Source of the DNA: Cryptomeria japonica
Taxonomy: Eukaryota > Streptophyta > Pinopsida > Cupressales > Cupressaceae
Reading direction: 5' to 3'
DNA: 64,000 nucleotides
Assembly: GCF_030272615.1 (NCBI RefSeq)
Contig: NC_081412.1
Location: 27,696,001-27,760,000 of the forward strand
The notes beneath the pieces are model-generated. The model was not told the DNA's origin, did not search any database, and saw only the letters and a list, made by a program, of their open reading frames with translations. Made by a program: the position numbers and the translations under genes. Below, piece by piece: positions 45,496-57,894 of this stretch; position 1 is the first letter of the stretch, and each line of letters opens with the position of its first letter.

Positions 45496-46699
45496 TGTAA
45501 AGTGGAAAATCGCGATCAAACCCTAGTTGCTCTCCCCTCTTCCAACTCCGAGGAGAGAGAAGGGAGAGTCTCTAGGGTTGATGGTTTTCACTTAGGGGAG
45601 AGACTTTACATTCAAAAGAGGGGTTGAAACCCACAAGATCCAATCCCACACAATGCAAGATTGGATGCTAAATGTGTCTCAAGGGTTAAGAAAGCAAGGC
45701 TACCCTCTTTTGTAAAGAATGTTGATAGAAGAATTAAGCTAGGAATGCATAGAAAGTGACAAAGATTAGCTTATAAACTGAGATAGGGATATACGATGAA
45801 GCTGTGGACCTGGAATTAGCAGTAAAATGTCGATACGGCGCTGTCCTGCAAATTTGAGCAAAAGTTGTCAGGACAATGGCGCCCGACGTGCACACGGTCC
45901 TCTGAAAAATCCGCGAAACGAAGGGGGATTTGTTCGTCTCTGCACAAGGATTCCAGATCTTCAATTTCGGCCGCATACCTGCAACCTACACACAGAAAAG
46001 TGAAGACGATTGGGGGGTTAGGGATTAGGGGTTTGCCTTTAGGTCAAACCCCGGTTTTGGAATTAACCAAGAAATGAGAAATGCTGTAAATGTAATGTAA
46101 AACAAGTACTAATACCTTGTTGTAAGGATGTTTGTATCCTTATGTGCGAAGGTATAGATGTTGTTGTTTGTTGTATTGTTGTATGTTGTATGTAGCATGT
46201 AGTATGTGATCTCCTCTTCAATGGTTGAATCCTTGTCTTGAATGCAACACTTAGCCTTGAATGGAGACTTAGAATGATCAATTGCTTGAAAGAACGCTTG
46301 AATGCTTGAATGCTTGAGTATAGTTTCCATGCTTTTTCCATCATATCATATGAGAGAGGAAAATGTAGTTTATATACTTGTCAATTAGGGCTGATAGATT
46401 GATTTTTCCCGACCTTAGGCCGACCAGGAAAGATAATTTTCCAATTTGCAAACATAAAGACCCGAAGTCCAAAAGAGACCGGGCCCAAAATAGGACCCAG
46501 GGACCAGGGCGCTAGGCGCTCTGGTCCCACCTCCCGGGACAGCAGGGTGCAAAGGAGGTTCAGGCCAAGGTGCAAGAAAATGCAGTTTTCAGTGTCATAA
46601 TCAGGTTTCAAGGTCTCCATTCAGGTTGTGTGTTGCGTTGCCATCGTGAAGACCGAAATGCAGTCAAAATTGCAAGTGTCGCAATTTTAGGACGCTACA
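45496..46699 (-). repeat. 5' LTR of element D
   Basis: 1204 bp, TGTAAAGTGGAAAATCG...GGACGCTACA on the plus strand, next to TSD cccgg. It repeats the GGGACCAG/CTGGTCCC inverted repeat at 46500-46507 and 46521-46528. Confidence 0.93.
46369..46376 (-). promoter_or_regulatory. TATA box of element D 5' LTR
   Basis: The minus strand reads AAGTATATAAACTAC, a good plant TATA box, about 325 bp inside the upstream end of the LTR and identical in the 3' LTR. It would start transcription upstream of primer site and gag. No upstream enhancer was identified. Confidence 0.55.
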
Positions 46700-46704
46700 C
46701 CCGG

Positions 46705-47072
46705 TAACCATCAAGTTTAGCAATTTTGATAGTAGGATCACCTTCATTCAGAGTTTTCAATTTATCCCACATAACCTTTATCGATGATTTATCAGTCAAT
46801 TCCATGATTTGTTGTTCAGTAAGTGCACACAAGAGGGCTTCTCTAGCTCTGCAATCATTTTCAATATTCTTGTCCAGGTTTGCAGGAGCAAGATTGCCAA
46901 ATGCCGGATCATAAGGTATGTATCCTTTCTTAGTGAGCTCCCAAATATCCTTGCCAAGATATCTAAGATGAGTCTCCATTCGGATTTTTCATATCCCATA
47001 ATTAATCCATCAAGCTTAGGGATTTCTCTTCTGAAAAATAGTTGCCAATGGATTTGAAGTGTTAGCAGCCAT
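46705..47072 (-). pseudogene. Copia C: gag N-terminus
   Basis: ATG at 47072 (MAANTSNPLATIF), about 45 bp inside the primer site. A frameshift follows near IPKLDG, then a TGA where copia Gags have Trp before KIRMETHLRYLG. After that it is open as YLGKDIWELTKKGYIPYD, CRAREALLCALTEQQIMEL and SSIKVMWDKLKTLNEGDPTI. This is the UBN2-type Gag of copia elements. It ends at D and resumes in register at 38940. Confidence 0.85.
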
Positions 47073-47116
47073 AGGATCTACCTCAAGTGGTTAAGCTTCT
47101 GCAAAAGAGGACCAAA

Positions 47117-47128
47117 TCTCTAATACCA
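47117..47128 (-). promoter_or_regulatory. Primer-binding site of copia C
   Basis: The minus strand reads TGGTATTAGAGA two bases inside the LTR end, two changes from the initiator-Met consensus TGGTATCAGAGC. Confidence 0.75.
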
Positions 47129-47130
47129 AT

Positions 47131-48393
47131 TGTTAGGATAATCGGTGAACAACTGAGAGGAGGGGGGGTAAATCAGTTGTTGACAGATTATATCAATTAA
47201 TCCAATTAATAAACTTTAACTAGATCACATAAACATAAGTACCGGAATAGCAGAAACAGATACCGGTAAATAATACAACTTAACAATAAAATAGATAATC
47301 AACACAATACAACCATACCACATAACACCATGATTTGTACATGGAAAACCAAGAAAGGGAAAAACCATGGTGGGAATCCTACCCACAGTCAGATGATACT
47401 TCTGTAGAAAGTATGTGATACAATGAGGGGCCTGCACATGCAGGAAGGCACACTTCCTAGAGCGTACTTCTCACTACAAAAGAGTCTCACTAACCACATA
47501 GAGTTTATAACCACCTCAAGATAAATGGACAACAATCCATAATAATGAATTGCCAGAGATAGAATCTACCATGCTTGATTATAGTCCCAGTTAAGCTCAA
47601 TACCAGAGGCCTTTGACCTCTTCCTTAATCCCAATTCAATCACTTATGATCGACCAAATCTCCTTCGCATATGATATTACATTCCACGACCACAATGCAA
47701 TATCTACAATGAGATCTTACATCAATTTATACCAACCCTAAGGCCTAAACCAATTAGGTCAGCCACCTAAAAGATATTACAATAAGATCATTACATACAC
47801 ATATATTACAATGATATGACATGTCGTCTTAAGACCAAAACAACAACAACCAATCCATAAATCATCCTAGTAATGTGTAGAGAACATGTTAATATGATAC
47901 TGGTCCATAAACTAGATAGGTACCGAACCTAATCTGGATCCACCATGCCAAAGCAATGTCTTAAATCAGTTGAAGAATGATCAAAGAACATCTTTAGCAT
48001 CCTAAAATCCATCTAGAAGCCACACCAACACCACTTATGCATCCTATCAATATTTCTCAATGAAAGCTCTTTCGGTTAAACCTTAAACCCATACTGGTAT
48101 GGATTTACAAGAGTGTGTGATAGCATCTGATTACCCAGTCAATCCCAACTAACCAAAACATGTTCTAGAAGCATACAACACATAAAATCAAACATACTCC
48201 ATAGATCCAAACATGTTGGAAGTGTCCAACAAATAGTCTCTTGTGCTGGTAACACTAGATCTTCTACTGGTAACCAAAACTTGTCTGTCAGTAACCAAAA
48301 CCTGTCTGTCGGTAACCAACCATAACACCTAGTGTTGACATCAATGACAAAACATCAATGCAACACATAATCAGTTCATCCATAATGCCAACA
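47131..48393 (-). repeat. 5' LTR of copia C
   Basis: 1263 bp, TGTTAGGATAATCGG...ATGCCAACA, next to TSD acaac. Inverted arms AACAACTGA (47148-47156) and TCAGTTGTT (47173-47181) flank the G-run, and GTGGG (47370-47374) pairs with CCCAC (47382-47386). A minus-strand TATAAAT box lies at 47725-47731. Confidence 0.92.
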
Positions 48394-50290
48394 ACAACAT
48401 CATGTGTTTTCTTACATATAATGAAATGTGCCATCTTAGAAAATAGGTGTACAACTACAAATATAGAATCATGTGTTTTGTGTGTCTTTGATAAACCTTA
48501 TATGAAATACATGCTTATGTCCTTACAGGGTCTTTTCAATATTGTTAAATATTTGTATAATAGGGTGTTCTAATTACTCCATTTTGTAAGTTAACAAGTT
48601 TTACACTCTTGAATAAATTTTCTTTCATCCTTGTAAATTTTACACTAAAAATAATGTTTACTTACCAAATTTACTAGTCTGTCTATACCAAAGTGCCCTA
48701 CTAGTTTGCCACTATATTTCTCATTGATCAAATTCTCCTACATTGAACTTCTAGAAATGCATATTTTGTTTCATTTTTCCTTTACTATTGAATCTCTACT
48801 ATCTTTTCAAGTTTCCAAAAAAAAAGGTCATTCTCATAAAAGTGTTTTGACTCTTCAAATCCCATCATATCTATCTTCATCTTTGTTAATAAGTTTTTTC
48901 ATTTGCTCAATACATATGCTACCTTGTTACATTTTCCACTCCATTGTTTGGATACAAATGTATAGCTTTACATGAACTCTACCCATATCATGTGTCTTTG
49001 GTTTAATTTACCGTGATCTTTTACATATTACAGGGTATTGATGATCAATATACAACACAAATTATATTGGAAACAAGTAATGTCTACATTTCTTCAAGGA
49101 TTAAATTATGACATAGAACTAAAATGATCATAGATTGAATATCTCCTCCTCTCATCATTCAAATTTTCAAAAAAATACACAATTGTGTTTCTTTTTGGCT
49201 CAATACTACTCTTGTTAAACTTTCTTTGGCATCACAATTAACCTAAAATACTTTATCAAAATTAGGTAAGGCTAACACTAGTTGTTCTTTTACCTTTTTC
49301 TTCAATAATAAAACAAAAATTGTGTTTTTGATGTCTACTTGAATTCCTTTTTATTTTCTTGCATTGCTTCCATCAAATTTGGTATATAGATGACACTAAA
49401 ACTTTTGATGAACTTCTTGTAGAACTTTCAAATCCATGAAATGATCTTACCTCTCAAATGTTGGTTAGTGTTGGTCACTCCACAATCACCCTCCCATTCT
49501 CTATGTCCATCTTCCATTCTTCTCTAGAAATGAAAAAAATCCCAAAAAGTTTATTTCTATTTTCATGAAACTACATTTCTTGATTTTTTTTAGTAATTTC
49601 TCTTTTCTCAACTTTTAAAATAATTTTATAGCATTCCATGTATGTTCCTATTTTGTTGAGCTAAAAATTAGAACATCATCCAAATATACAATAAGAAACT
49701 TACATACTAATTTCTTAGGAGCTTGTTCATTAGATACATGAATGTGCTTGGTGTGTTGGTTACTCCAAAAGTATAACTAAGCACTCATATAGTCCCTCAT
49801 TATTCTTGAATATAATATTTCATTCATCTTTATCTCTAAATCTCATATGATGGTATCCACTCTTTAGGTCTAATTGTTTAATTAATTTGTACCACTCAAA
49901 CAATTCATAATTCTATCCATAATCTGCAATGGTAATCTATTCTTGATAGTAATATCGAGTATGTGTACATACTCCACTCCTCATCTTTCTTTGATGCTAA
50001 CATTGTTTGAACTGCACATGGGCTTAAACTTTCTTAGGTCAATCCTTTTTAATTAACTCCTATACTTTTCTTTTTGGATTCATATTATTTTCTTGTGCCA
50101 TCCTATGTGTTGGTTTATTTGGCAAAATAGATCTAGATATTAAGTCTATATGATGACTAATACTCTATATTGGTTGTAGTCCTTTTGGTACATTCTCTAA
50201 TAAAATATTTTGATACCATATCAATATTTCAGTTACTTCCTTTTGCATTAGTTCCTCTTCCTTATAGTGGTACTTATTACACCATGACTA
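48394..50290 (-). pseudogene. Ty3/gypsy element E: RT, RNase H and integrase 5' half
   Basis: Heavily decayed minus-strand pol. Near 50,200: SISHHIDLISRSILPNKPTH (pre-RT). Near 49,840: GYHHMRFRDKDE and NNEGLYECL. Near 49,680: FLIVYLDDVLIFSS (YLDD box intact). At 48,400-48,720: SGKLVGHFGIDRLVNLVSKH, FIQECKTC and DSIFVVVHLFSKMAHFIICK, the integrase core leading into the C insertion point. The frame then continues at 18431. Stops are too many to list. It resembles chromovirus-type gypsy more than Tat, since no second RNase H is seen. Confidence 0.75.
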
Positions 50291-50379
50291 TCACACTTTC
50301 TTAGAATTTATGTAAAACATGTATTTTGATGTCTTTGTCCATCCAAAAAAATCCTCTCATCCACCAAAATATGTCTTGA

Positions 50380-51669
50380 TTATTGATTCTTATGATCTAG
50401 AAGTTGAACAAATGGATGTGAAAATGACTTTCCTTCATGGTGATTAGAGGAGGATATTTATCCGACACAAGTAGAGCACTATATGGTGAGAGTGAAAAGT
50501 GATTTAGTTTGTAAATTGAAGAAATCTGTGTATGGAATCAAATACATGTGCTGATTTTGAGATTTAATCATTCTAAATCAAATCATTTTTTTTATTAGAA
50601 AATACAAGTGATCATTTCCTATTTGTTGTACTATATATTGATGATATGATATTTATCTATAAAGGGAAAGGAATGATATCATAACAAAGCCTCAACTTGT
50701 AGTTGAGTTTAAAATAAAAGATATTGGTGTAGCTAAACACACTCTTGGGATGAAAATTAGAAGAGATTGAGTGAGCAAAAAACTATGGTTTGGTTAGAGA
50801 ATTAAGTATTTTAATTCAATTTAACATGTAAGACTATAGACTATTGTGTGTTCCTTTTATAGTTAGCATGAAGTTATTTGCTTTAGATTATCCATTGTCC
50901 CCATCAAAGATGAGATGTATGAGAAAAATTTCTTACTAGAGTGTAGTTGAAAGTTTTATGTATGATATTGTCTCCACTAGACTAGGCATTGCCAAAGCAA
51001 TGAGAGTAATTTCTAGAGATATGTCTAATTTTGGTATAATTCATTGGGATTCAATTAAAAGATTCTTTAAATATTTGTGGGGTATCTAAGAGTATTCCTT
51101 GTCTTATCATGATAATTTGATAGGAGATAGGAATTCCATTGATATTCATAGTTATGTGGATTCAAACTAGGTAGGTAATATTGATGGAAAATAATCCACA
51201 AATGTTTATATGTATACTTTATTTGGAGGTAAAATTAGTTGGATGAGTAAGTGACAAGTCGTGGTCTCTTTGTCCATTATTGAAGATGAGTATGTGGTAG
51301 CTACTAATACATGTAAAGAATCCATTTTTCTTAAGATATTACATTTATATATCAAAATAAAACAAGCTATAGTGACAATTTATTATGACAATCATGTAGT
51401 GTAATCTACCTAGCTAAGAAGTTGTCATTTCATGTCAAGGGTAATTACATTGATATATGTTATCATTTTGTTAGAGGAATGGTCAACGATGGTAGTATGA
51501 AACTAGTTAAGAAGATGATTTGATGAATGTTGTAGATTCTTTAACTAAGTCTATAAATACAAATAAGTTTCAATGGTGTTTGGATTCGACGAGCCTCTTA
51601 GACCCTAACAATTAATTCATAGTGTTAACACTCCCTTTGCTCTTGCGAGTTGTTCAAAAAGTGGGAGAA
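50380..51669 (+). pseudogene. Copia element F: RT and RNase H remnant, 5' truncated
   Basis: The plus strand shows LEVEQMDVKMTFLHGD then SDLVCKLKKSVYGIK (copia RT), VLYIDDMIFI (YIDD box, near 50,630), FKIKDIGVAKHTLGMKIRR, RNase H SLSIIEDEYVVATNTCKESI, and the end HFVRGMVNDGSMKLVKK. Gag, protease and integrase are missing at the 5' side, and stops and frameshifts abound. The purine tract AAAAAGTGGGAGAA at 51655-51668 precedes the LTR start. Confidence 0.8.
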
Positions 51670-52480
51670 TGTCAGGAAAAATGGTGTCTCAACCTTACAA
51701 TTATAAAATGTTACTATAAAATATTGCCCTTGTAAATTGAAACTATTCATTAATAGGTCACAAATATGATGGTAGAGATTATGTTGGCTTTTTTGGGTCT
51801 AGATGGTAACCCTATTTTATGAGGGCCTTGTATTTGGTTGTATATTGTATTAGATTGTATTCTATGTCAGAGTCTTATAGATGTTGAGTTTTATCTTGAT
51901 CTTTAGTGTTAGAGTATTCGGGTATTTACTTGATTAATTAAACATTCTTTGTTTAATTATTTAAGTTCCCTTTATCTCTTTTACACTTAAGCTAACTTTA
52001 GGTGCATATAATTAATTATTTTAATTAATTATTATGTGCAAACCTAGGTTTTCCCTTTTTAAGGTTTCTTGACCTATTAAAGGTTGAGTTCTTTCTTTTC
52101 ATTGTATGAAGAAGGATTATTATTGTCAATACATTTTGGAGATTATTGAGCTCTCATCTTTTGGAGCATATTTTTCCTGTGTATTCTTTCCTTCTATGAT
52201 TTGCTTCATTGCTTCTCCTTGTAACAGGTTTTTCAGCTTGCAGAGATTATTTGGGCTCCTGTGGTGTTGTATTTTCTCAACTCCTATATTTAGTTGGTGA
52301 TATTAATGAGAAAGCTTCGTTTGCAAGAGTATTGGAATCTTCTTAATTATTGAATACTATATTGGGCCACTTTTGGGGTATGGTATTTTTCTCTTGAAAC
52401 GATTTTGCCCATGTATATCACTATATTTTGGCATAAATGGTATGAATGTTATTTATGTTTATTTTGTTCAAACTTTATAA
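51670..52480 (+). repeat. Putative 3' LTR of copia F
   Basis: It begins TGTCAGGAAAAATGG right after the purine tract, so the left boundary is good. The right boundary is a guess because no second LTR or target duplication is visible. AT-rich, without supported coding. 52481-52749 is unassigned. Confidence 0.5.
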
Positions 52481-52749
52481 GTATTGTAAAGATGTGGATT
52501 TTTTTTACATAAACCTCCTCTCAAGATTAGTGCAAGAAGTTGTATTGTTGCCTTAGCTTCCTTTCAAACATCTTAAAAAATCTATCAATAGTAAAAAATT
52601 AGAATTATGTCCTATTTGAGATCCTAGGAAACTACCACAAAATCCATACTAATGTGCTATGATGGAATTATAAATTTGGTAATAATTTACATATTATCTA
52701 ATATTTCAAATCATTTCAATCCAAATAGGGAATTTACTTCTTGGGATGG

Positions 52750-53831
52750 CCAAGTTATTAATTGATGGAAGGGTATTTCTATTCCTATATCACCTTGCTT
52801 TCTGAGATTGAGAATTAGTAAAATTGATAGAAATAAAGTGAAATGGTGTCCTCCAGATTCAACGCATTTCAAATTCAATTTTGATGGCTCCTCTAAAGGG
52901 AACCTAGGTGATGCAGGAGTAGGAGTATGCATAAGGGACCACATAGGGTGTGTTTTTGCTTTAAAATTTGTTTCCATTCCAACGAGTACAAACAACTTCA
53001 CAGAGGCATATGCTTTACTTGAAGGCATTCTACTAGTTAAAAAATTGAACATTTCTTATATTCACATCGAAGGCAACTCAGCTATTATTATCAATGCTTG
53101 CATGAAGAGAAATATTGACAATTGGCAGATAAGATATTTTCTTGAACAAGCATGGGCTCTTATTGATACATTTTAAAACTTTACCATTTCACATGTGTAT
53201 AAAGAAGGGAATCGGGTTGCAGATCATTTGGCAAATATGGGAAGTTCCAAGGTGGAGCTTAATATGATAGGTCCGAATTGTGATCTCGATTCTTTTCCAA
53301 CTCTTAGAAAACTAATTTTGGAGGACATGTGTACATGATAATATTGCACATGGTTGTGCAGTTGTTATTTTCATAATGATAAAAAGTTTTAATGGGAGGT
53401 ATTATAATTGTAGGGTTCCGAGGATTTGTTGTATCTGAATGATGTGAATGGATGTCGATTTGGGCATCTATGAAGCTTGTGGACTTCAAGCGACATAAAT
53501 TCTTAAGTTAGGCAATTTTGTGGGCTGCTATGTAAATGTGTACATCTTTTGTGATGTTTTGGTTCAGACTTCATCTTGTTGAACATACTCCAAGAAGCAT
53601 TCGATACTCGAGAATGATTTGTGGCATTTGGTATTCTGGACATTATGAGATATATTGTATCTTTTTGGCATGTCAGGGATATAAGCTTAACAACCTTTCT
53701 ATGTATTATCGAGCAAGGATTAGAGTTTTTCTTTTCTGGTTCTTTTCTCCGGGAGCTCTTTGAATCATCTTTTTAAAAGAAATATATAAATAAAATATAT
53801 TAAGTGGCATTGCCACCTTTTAAAAAAAAAA
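52750..53831 (+). mobile_element. 5'-truncated LINE: C-terminal RNase H and poly(A) tail
   Basis: The plus-strand frame 52808-53339 (one TAA at 53174-53176) encodes the RNase H-like domain that ends plant L1-type elements: VKWCPPDSTHFKFNFDGSS, GDAGVGVCIRDHIGCV, NNFTEAYALLEGILL, HIEGNSAIIINACM and HVYKEGNRVADHLANMG. The third catalytic acid, usually Asp in EGDS, is Asn. The 3' untranslated region ends with an A10 run at 53822-53831. RT and endonuclease are absent, as expected from 5' truncation. The 5' boundary is approximate. Confidence 0.75.
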
Positions 53832-54433
53832 GTAATACAAATTGTATATGAAATAAATAATGAAAATATCTAATAGTCGTTGAATAAAATTTAACCATTA
53901 GAATATGATGATAGTTAGCTTATTATGTTGAAATGTCACCAAATTCAAATGAAATACCACAAAAAAGTATAAAATCATAAGCAAATGATGTGGCAATAAA
54001 AAAATCAATCTTTATGTTTGATTATTAAACAACCAACAAAATAAAATTACCAACATAATAAATATTGACAAAAAAAAAAATTATTAAACAACCAACAAAA
54101 TACAATTACCAACATAATAAATATTGACACTTTTTTTATTTAGTCATCAAGATTCACTAGTTTTGTTTGATGCAAGAAAGAATACATAAACCATTAAAAA
54201 TCACATTATTAGTAATTTTACAACAATAGTTACGAAATATTATGAAATTTGAATTTAGACATAAATACAATGTTTAGTGATTGATCTACAAATATTCATC
54301 AAATAATTATAATTTAAAAATATCATAATTGAATAGTCATAAATGCAATGTTTTAATAGTTCGCACATATTTGTGAAATATTATTTATAGATTACTTTCA
54401 CTTTCTTAACCATGGATGCACATGTAATATCTC
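53832..54433. other. AT-rich sequence with a 60-bp tandem duplication
   Basis: No gene is supported. A block of about 50 bp (ATTATTAAACAACCAACAAA...AATATTGACA) occurs at about 54021-54069 and again at 54081-54128, separated by an A-run. Confidence 0.6.
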
Positions 54434-55078
54434 TCAATCTTTTGTATCATCAAGAACTATTCGAACTTTAATTGTCACATTGGACTTCACTGCATACAAG
54501 GTAGGTATCCCATAGTATGCATGCAACAACCTGAATGATGGCATAACCTAATGCACTGTGAATCTAATAGAGTACCCAAGCTTTAGAGTAGCAAGAAACC
54601 ATTCCTCGGGTGGGTTTGTATGATAACTGATTCGTGATTCTCCCTTAAGAAATCTCATAAACTTCATACTAAGTTGATCGGATAGAGTGTGCTTCTCAAT
54701 TCTTACGGTTGGTCTAATAACAATCTTCCAAATGCATCCAGCAAGGTAAAGATCTCTAATCTCATGGTAGAGTGCAATCGACCAAGCACACAAATCTACA
54801 ATCTCAATCTGTAGATTATAAAATCTGACATCTAAGTACATCTTGATCTTAGATTCATATAAGAAGTTAAAATATAGAGCATAATTCTCAAATTTGAATT
54901 GATTGGTCCTTAGTCCATTGTTCTTAATTTTTTCGACCATCCTGTCTCTGGCCCAATAGCGGACACTCAATTCCTCTATACGAAGGAGGACATTGCATGG
55001 AAGATACGGGTGATACATTGACATCCAAGTGGACACCCATTTTGTACGTATATTATCTGACATCTTCTTGGCATGCAT
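54434..55078 (-). CDS. Unrecognised ORF, about 214 codons with one in-frame TAG
   Basis: The open frame runs 54548-55078 (176 codons, MHAKKMSDNIRTKW...). After a single TAG it continues in register (VMPSFRLLHAYYGIPT, then LYAVKSNVTIKVRIVLDD) to a TGA at 54434. Composition looks protein-like, rich in Trp, Tyr, Arg and Ile, with no membrane segment or catalytic motif I know. It lies between LINE and Helitron remnants and does not resemble any other sequence in the window. It could be a captured fragment or a host-gene exon. Function not assigned; a chance ORF in AT-rich DNA is less likely at this length and composition but not excluded. Confidence 0.45.
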
Positions 55079-55122
55079 GGAAGCTATTATTAGCTCTTAA
55101 ATTATTATTAAATAGCTAAGGG

Positions 55123-56159
<1,037 letters not shown>

Positions 56160-57103
56160 TCAATTATCTTCTAAAAGCTTGGGCCTATTTTCCTTAGCCT
56201 TGTGCTTCGCAAGTTGTCTACCCTTTTTCATTTCTCATAACAGTCATATGTGAATGGTGGCATTATTCTCAGACCCTCTAGAGATTTTACACAAGATACT
56301 ACAACAAATGTTAATTCAGTTCTTTCTCTCCGTCCTATATCGATAGTTTCTTTTGGAAGAGTCAATCCTTGAGATTTATGTATAGTCAATGCCCATGCCA
56401 ATCTCAATGGTAGTTGAAGTTTTCTTCCCTTTTGTATTATTGTTATTAGAACTGTATTTGGATGATGATCTTTAAATGGCAATCCTGAATAATTATCAAA
56501 TTCAACCATCACATATGTCGGTGGGTCAGGTGGAGCACTTCCTGGCTTGTAGACAATTATTTGAACATATCTCAAAGCTCCATTTACAAGACCTTCTTGT
56601 ATCCAGAGATTTGAAGTTAGCATGGCCCTTGCATTCTTAATGATCAATAACTCTAGATCAAGTTCATCAGTTGAACAATCTTCTGCTACATTAACACTTC
56701 CTTCTTTTGTTGCAAGACTGCGTGCAACAGAATGCTTCAATGAATATAACATTTTTTTATTATGACTATGAACATTGTCATTTGTGGAGAACAAATGGAC
56801 AGCATTTTCAAACTCAGAATTTCTTCCAACATCTATGTTAGTAGGGGTTCTCATCATTAACAGCTTCCAATCATCAATTTGTGGGTTTGCATCCCTTAGA
56901 TTTGTCAAAAGTTGACAAAATCTTTGTTGCTGAATATTTTCTCCATCTTGTCTGAATATTTTATCCAAAGTAACCACAATTTTGAATTCCTCCCATAGTA
57001 GCTTTGCTTTTCTATTACTGGCATATGCTGGTTTGTCATTAACTGGAGGCAATTGGCCCAAATCTCCTACCAAAATCATAGATACACTTGAAAGATAATT
57101 CAA
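56160..57103 (-). pseudogene. Helitron helicase C-terminal exon
   Basis: The open frame 56228-57103 shows SMILVGDLGQLPPVNDKPAY (helicase motif III), VTLDKIFRQDGENIQQQRFC, NARAMLTSNLWIQEGLVNGA, LRLAWALTIHKSQGLTLPKE (motif V/VI region) and PPFTYDCYEK. A one-base deletion after YEK shifts the frame; the family ending KKGRQLAKHKAKENRPKLLE follows and stops at 56160. An AT-rich gap to the upstream exon (about 57070-57182) is probably an intron, with a GT at the upstream side (GCAG|GTATAAA). Confidence 0.85.
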
Positions 57104-57183
57104 AATAATAATTATTTTTCAAAATATATAGTATTGTTATTAAAATATAGTTTTCCTCATTAGTCAAAATCAAAATTTATACC

Positions 57184-57894
57184 TGCAAAACTTATGTGTG
57201 CACTTTGGGGGAATGCTTGTCGAAGATGATAATCTATGTTTTCCAACATGTTTTGACCAATGAATCTCATTTCATAAATCAAAATGTACTCGATATGTGC
57301 CATTTCTTCTTGAAAAGTGGCAAGTCTTTTTCTTTCTAGCTGAGTGAAATCTCATATTGGGATTCTCAATTTCAAATGAACTGTAGAGGCCCCTATATTA
57401 AATACTGCAACTCTTGTTGGTGCAAGTAATAGAAGGGGAGAACGAGATGGCATTGCAACATTTTCAAGAGCTTGACTAATGACACCAATTAAATATGATT
57501 TTCCTGTACCTATTGTTCCCTGAATTATCATGAGCAATGGCACTTCATTTTGATTCCTTTGATAGTGGGTAATAATTATATCAACTATTTTTTTTTTCTT
57601 ATCACTAAGGGTAGTGTATTTTATGCATTGGGGTATATCATCATATATAAGGCATCCGTGATCCTTCATGCTAATTATGAAATTGATTGATATAGTTGTG
57701 TACTCTTCACCTTCATAATCAATAGACCAATTTGTATGTCTATCAATGTCTCTTCTCCCCAACATATCTATTTCTGAAAAATTGTATATTTTGACCATGA
57801 TACAACCTAGATATGATTTCCCATTCATACTTTGTGGTATTTCTTTGAAAGGCTTCATTCTCTTCAATTTCTGAATTAGTAGTAGCCTCATCAT
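57184..57894 (-). pseudogene. Helitron helicase N-terminal exon (Walker A)
   Basis: The frame 57352-57894 carries DIIITHYQRNQNEVPLLMII, QGTIGTGKSYLIGVISQALE (Walker A GTGKS) and LLLLAPTRVAVFNIGAST. After a TGA (probably from CGA) it continues as DFTQLERKRLATFQEEMAHI and LIYEMRFIGQNMLENIDYHL. Here the Walker B acidic pair usually seen as DEM reads YEM, so ATPase activity is lost. Confidence 0.82.

Larger units (their letters stand above)
38945..46699 (-). mobile_element. Gag-protease-only LTR retrotransposon D
   Basis: LTRs 38945-40156 and 45496-46699, perfect duplications cccgg (38940-38944 and 46700-46704). One long intact minus-strand ORF (40903-44313) encodes a gypsy/Tat-like Gag with zinc motif and a protease-like domain. 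No RT, RNase H or integrase follows; only 746 bp separate the stop from the 3' LTR. It is inserted in copia C gag. LTRs are very alike (about 6-7 differences in the first 370 bp by eye), so it appears younger than B. Confidence 0.93.
18432..48393 (-). mobile_element. Ty1/copia retrotransposon C (with nested A, B and D)
   Basis: Minus-strand element bounded by LTRs 18432-19697 and 47131-48393 and by perfect duplications acaac (18427-18431 and 48394-48398). Own content, read 5' to 3': primer site, gag, zinc knuckle, protease, integrase, RT, RNase H. This is the copia order with integrase before RT. About 23 kb of its 30 kb is later insertions: D at 38945-46699 within gag, and A at 21529-36600 within the integrase-RT interval. 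When the insertions and one TSD copy are ignored, the frame is continuous at both junctions. Confidence 0.93.
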
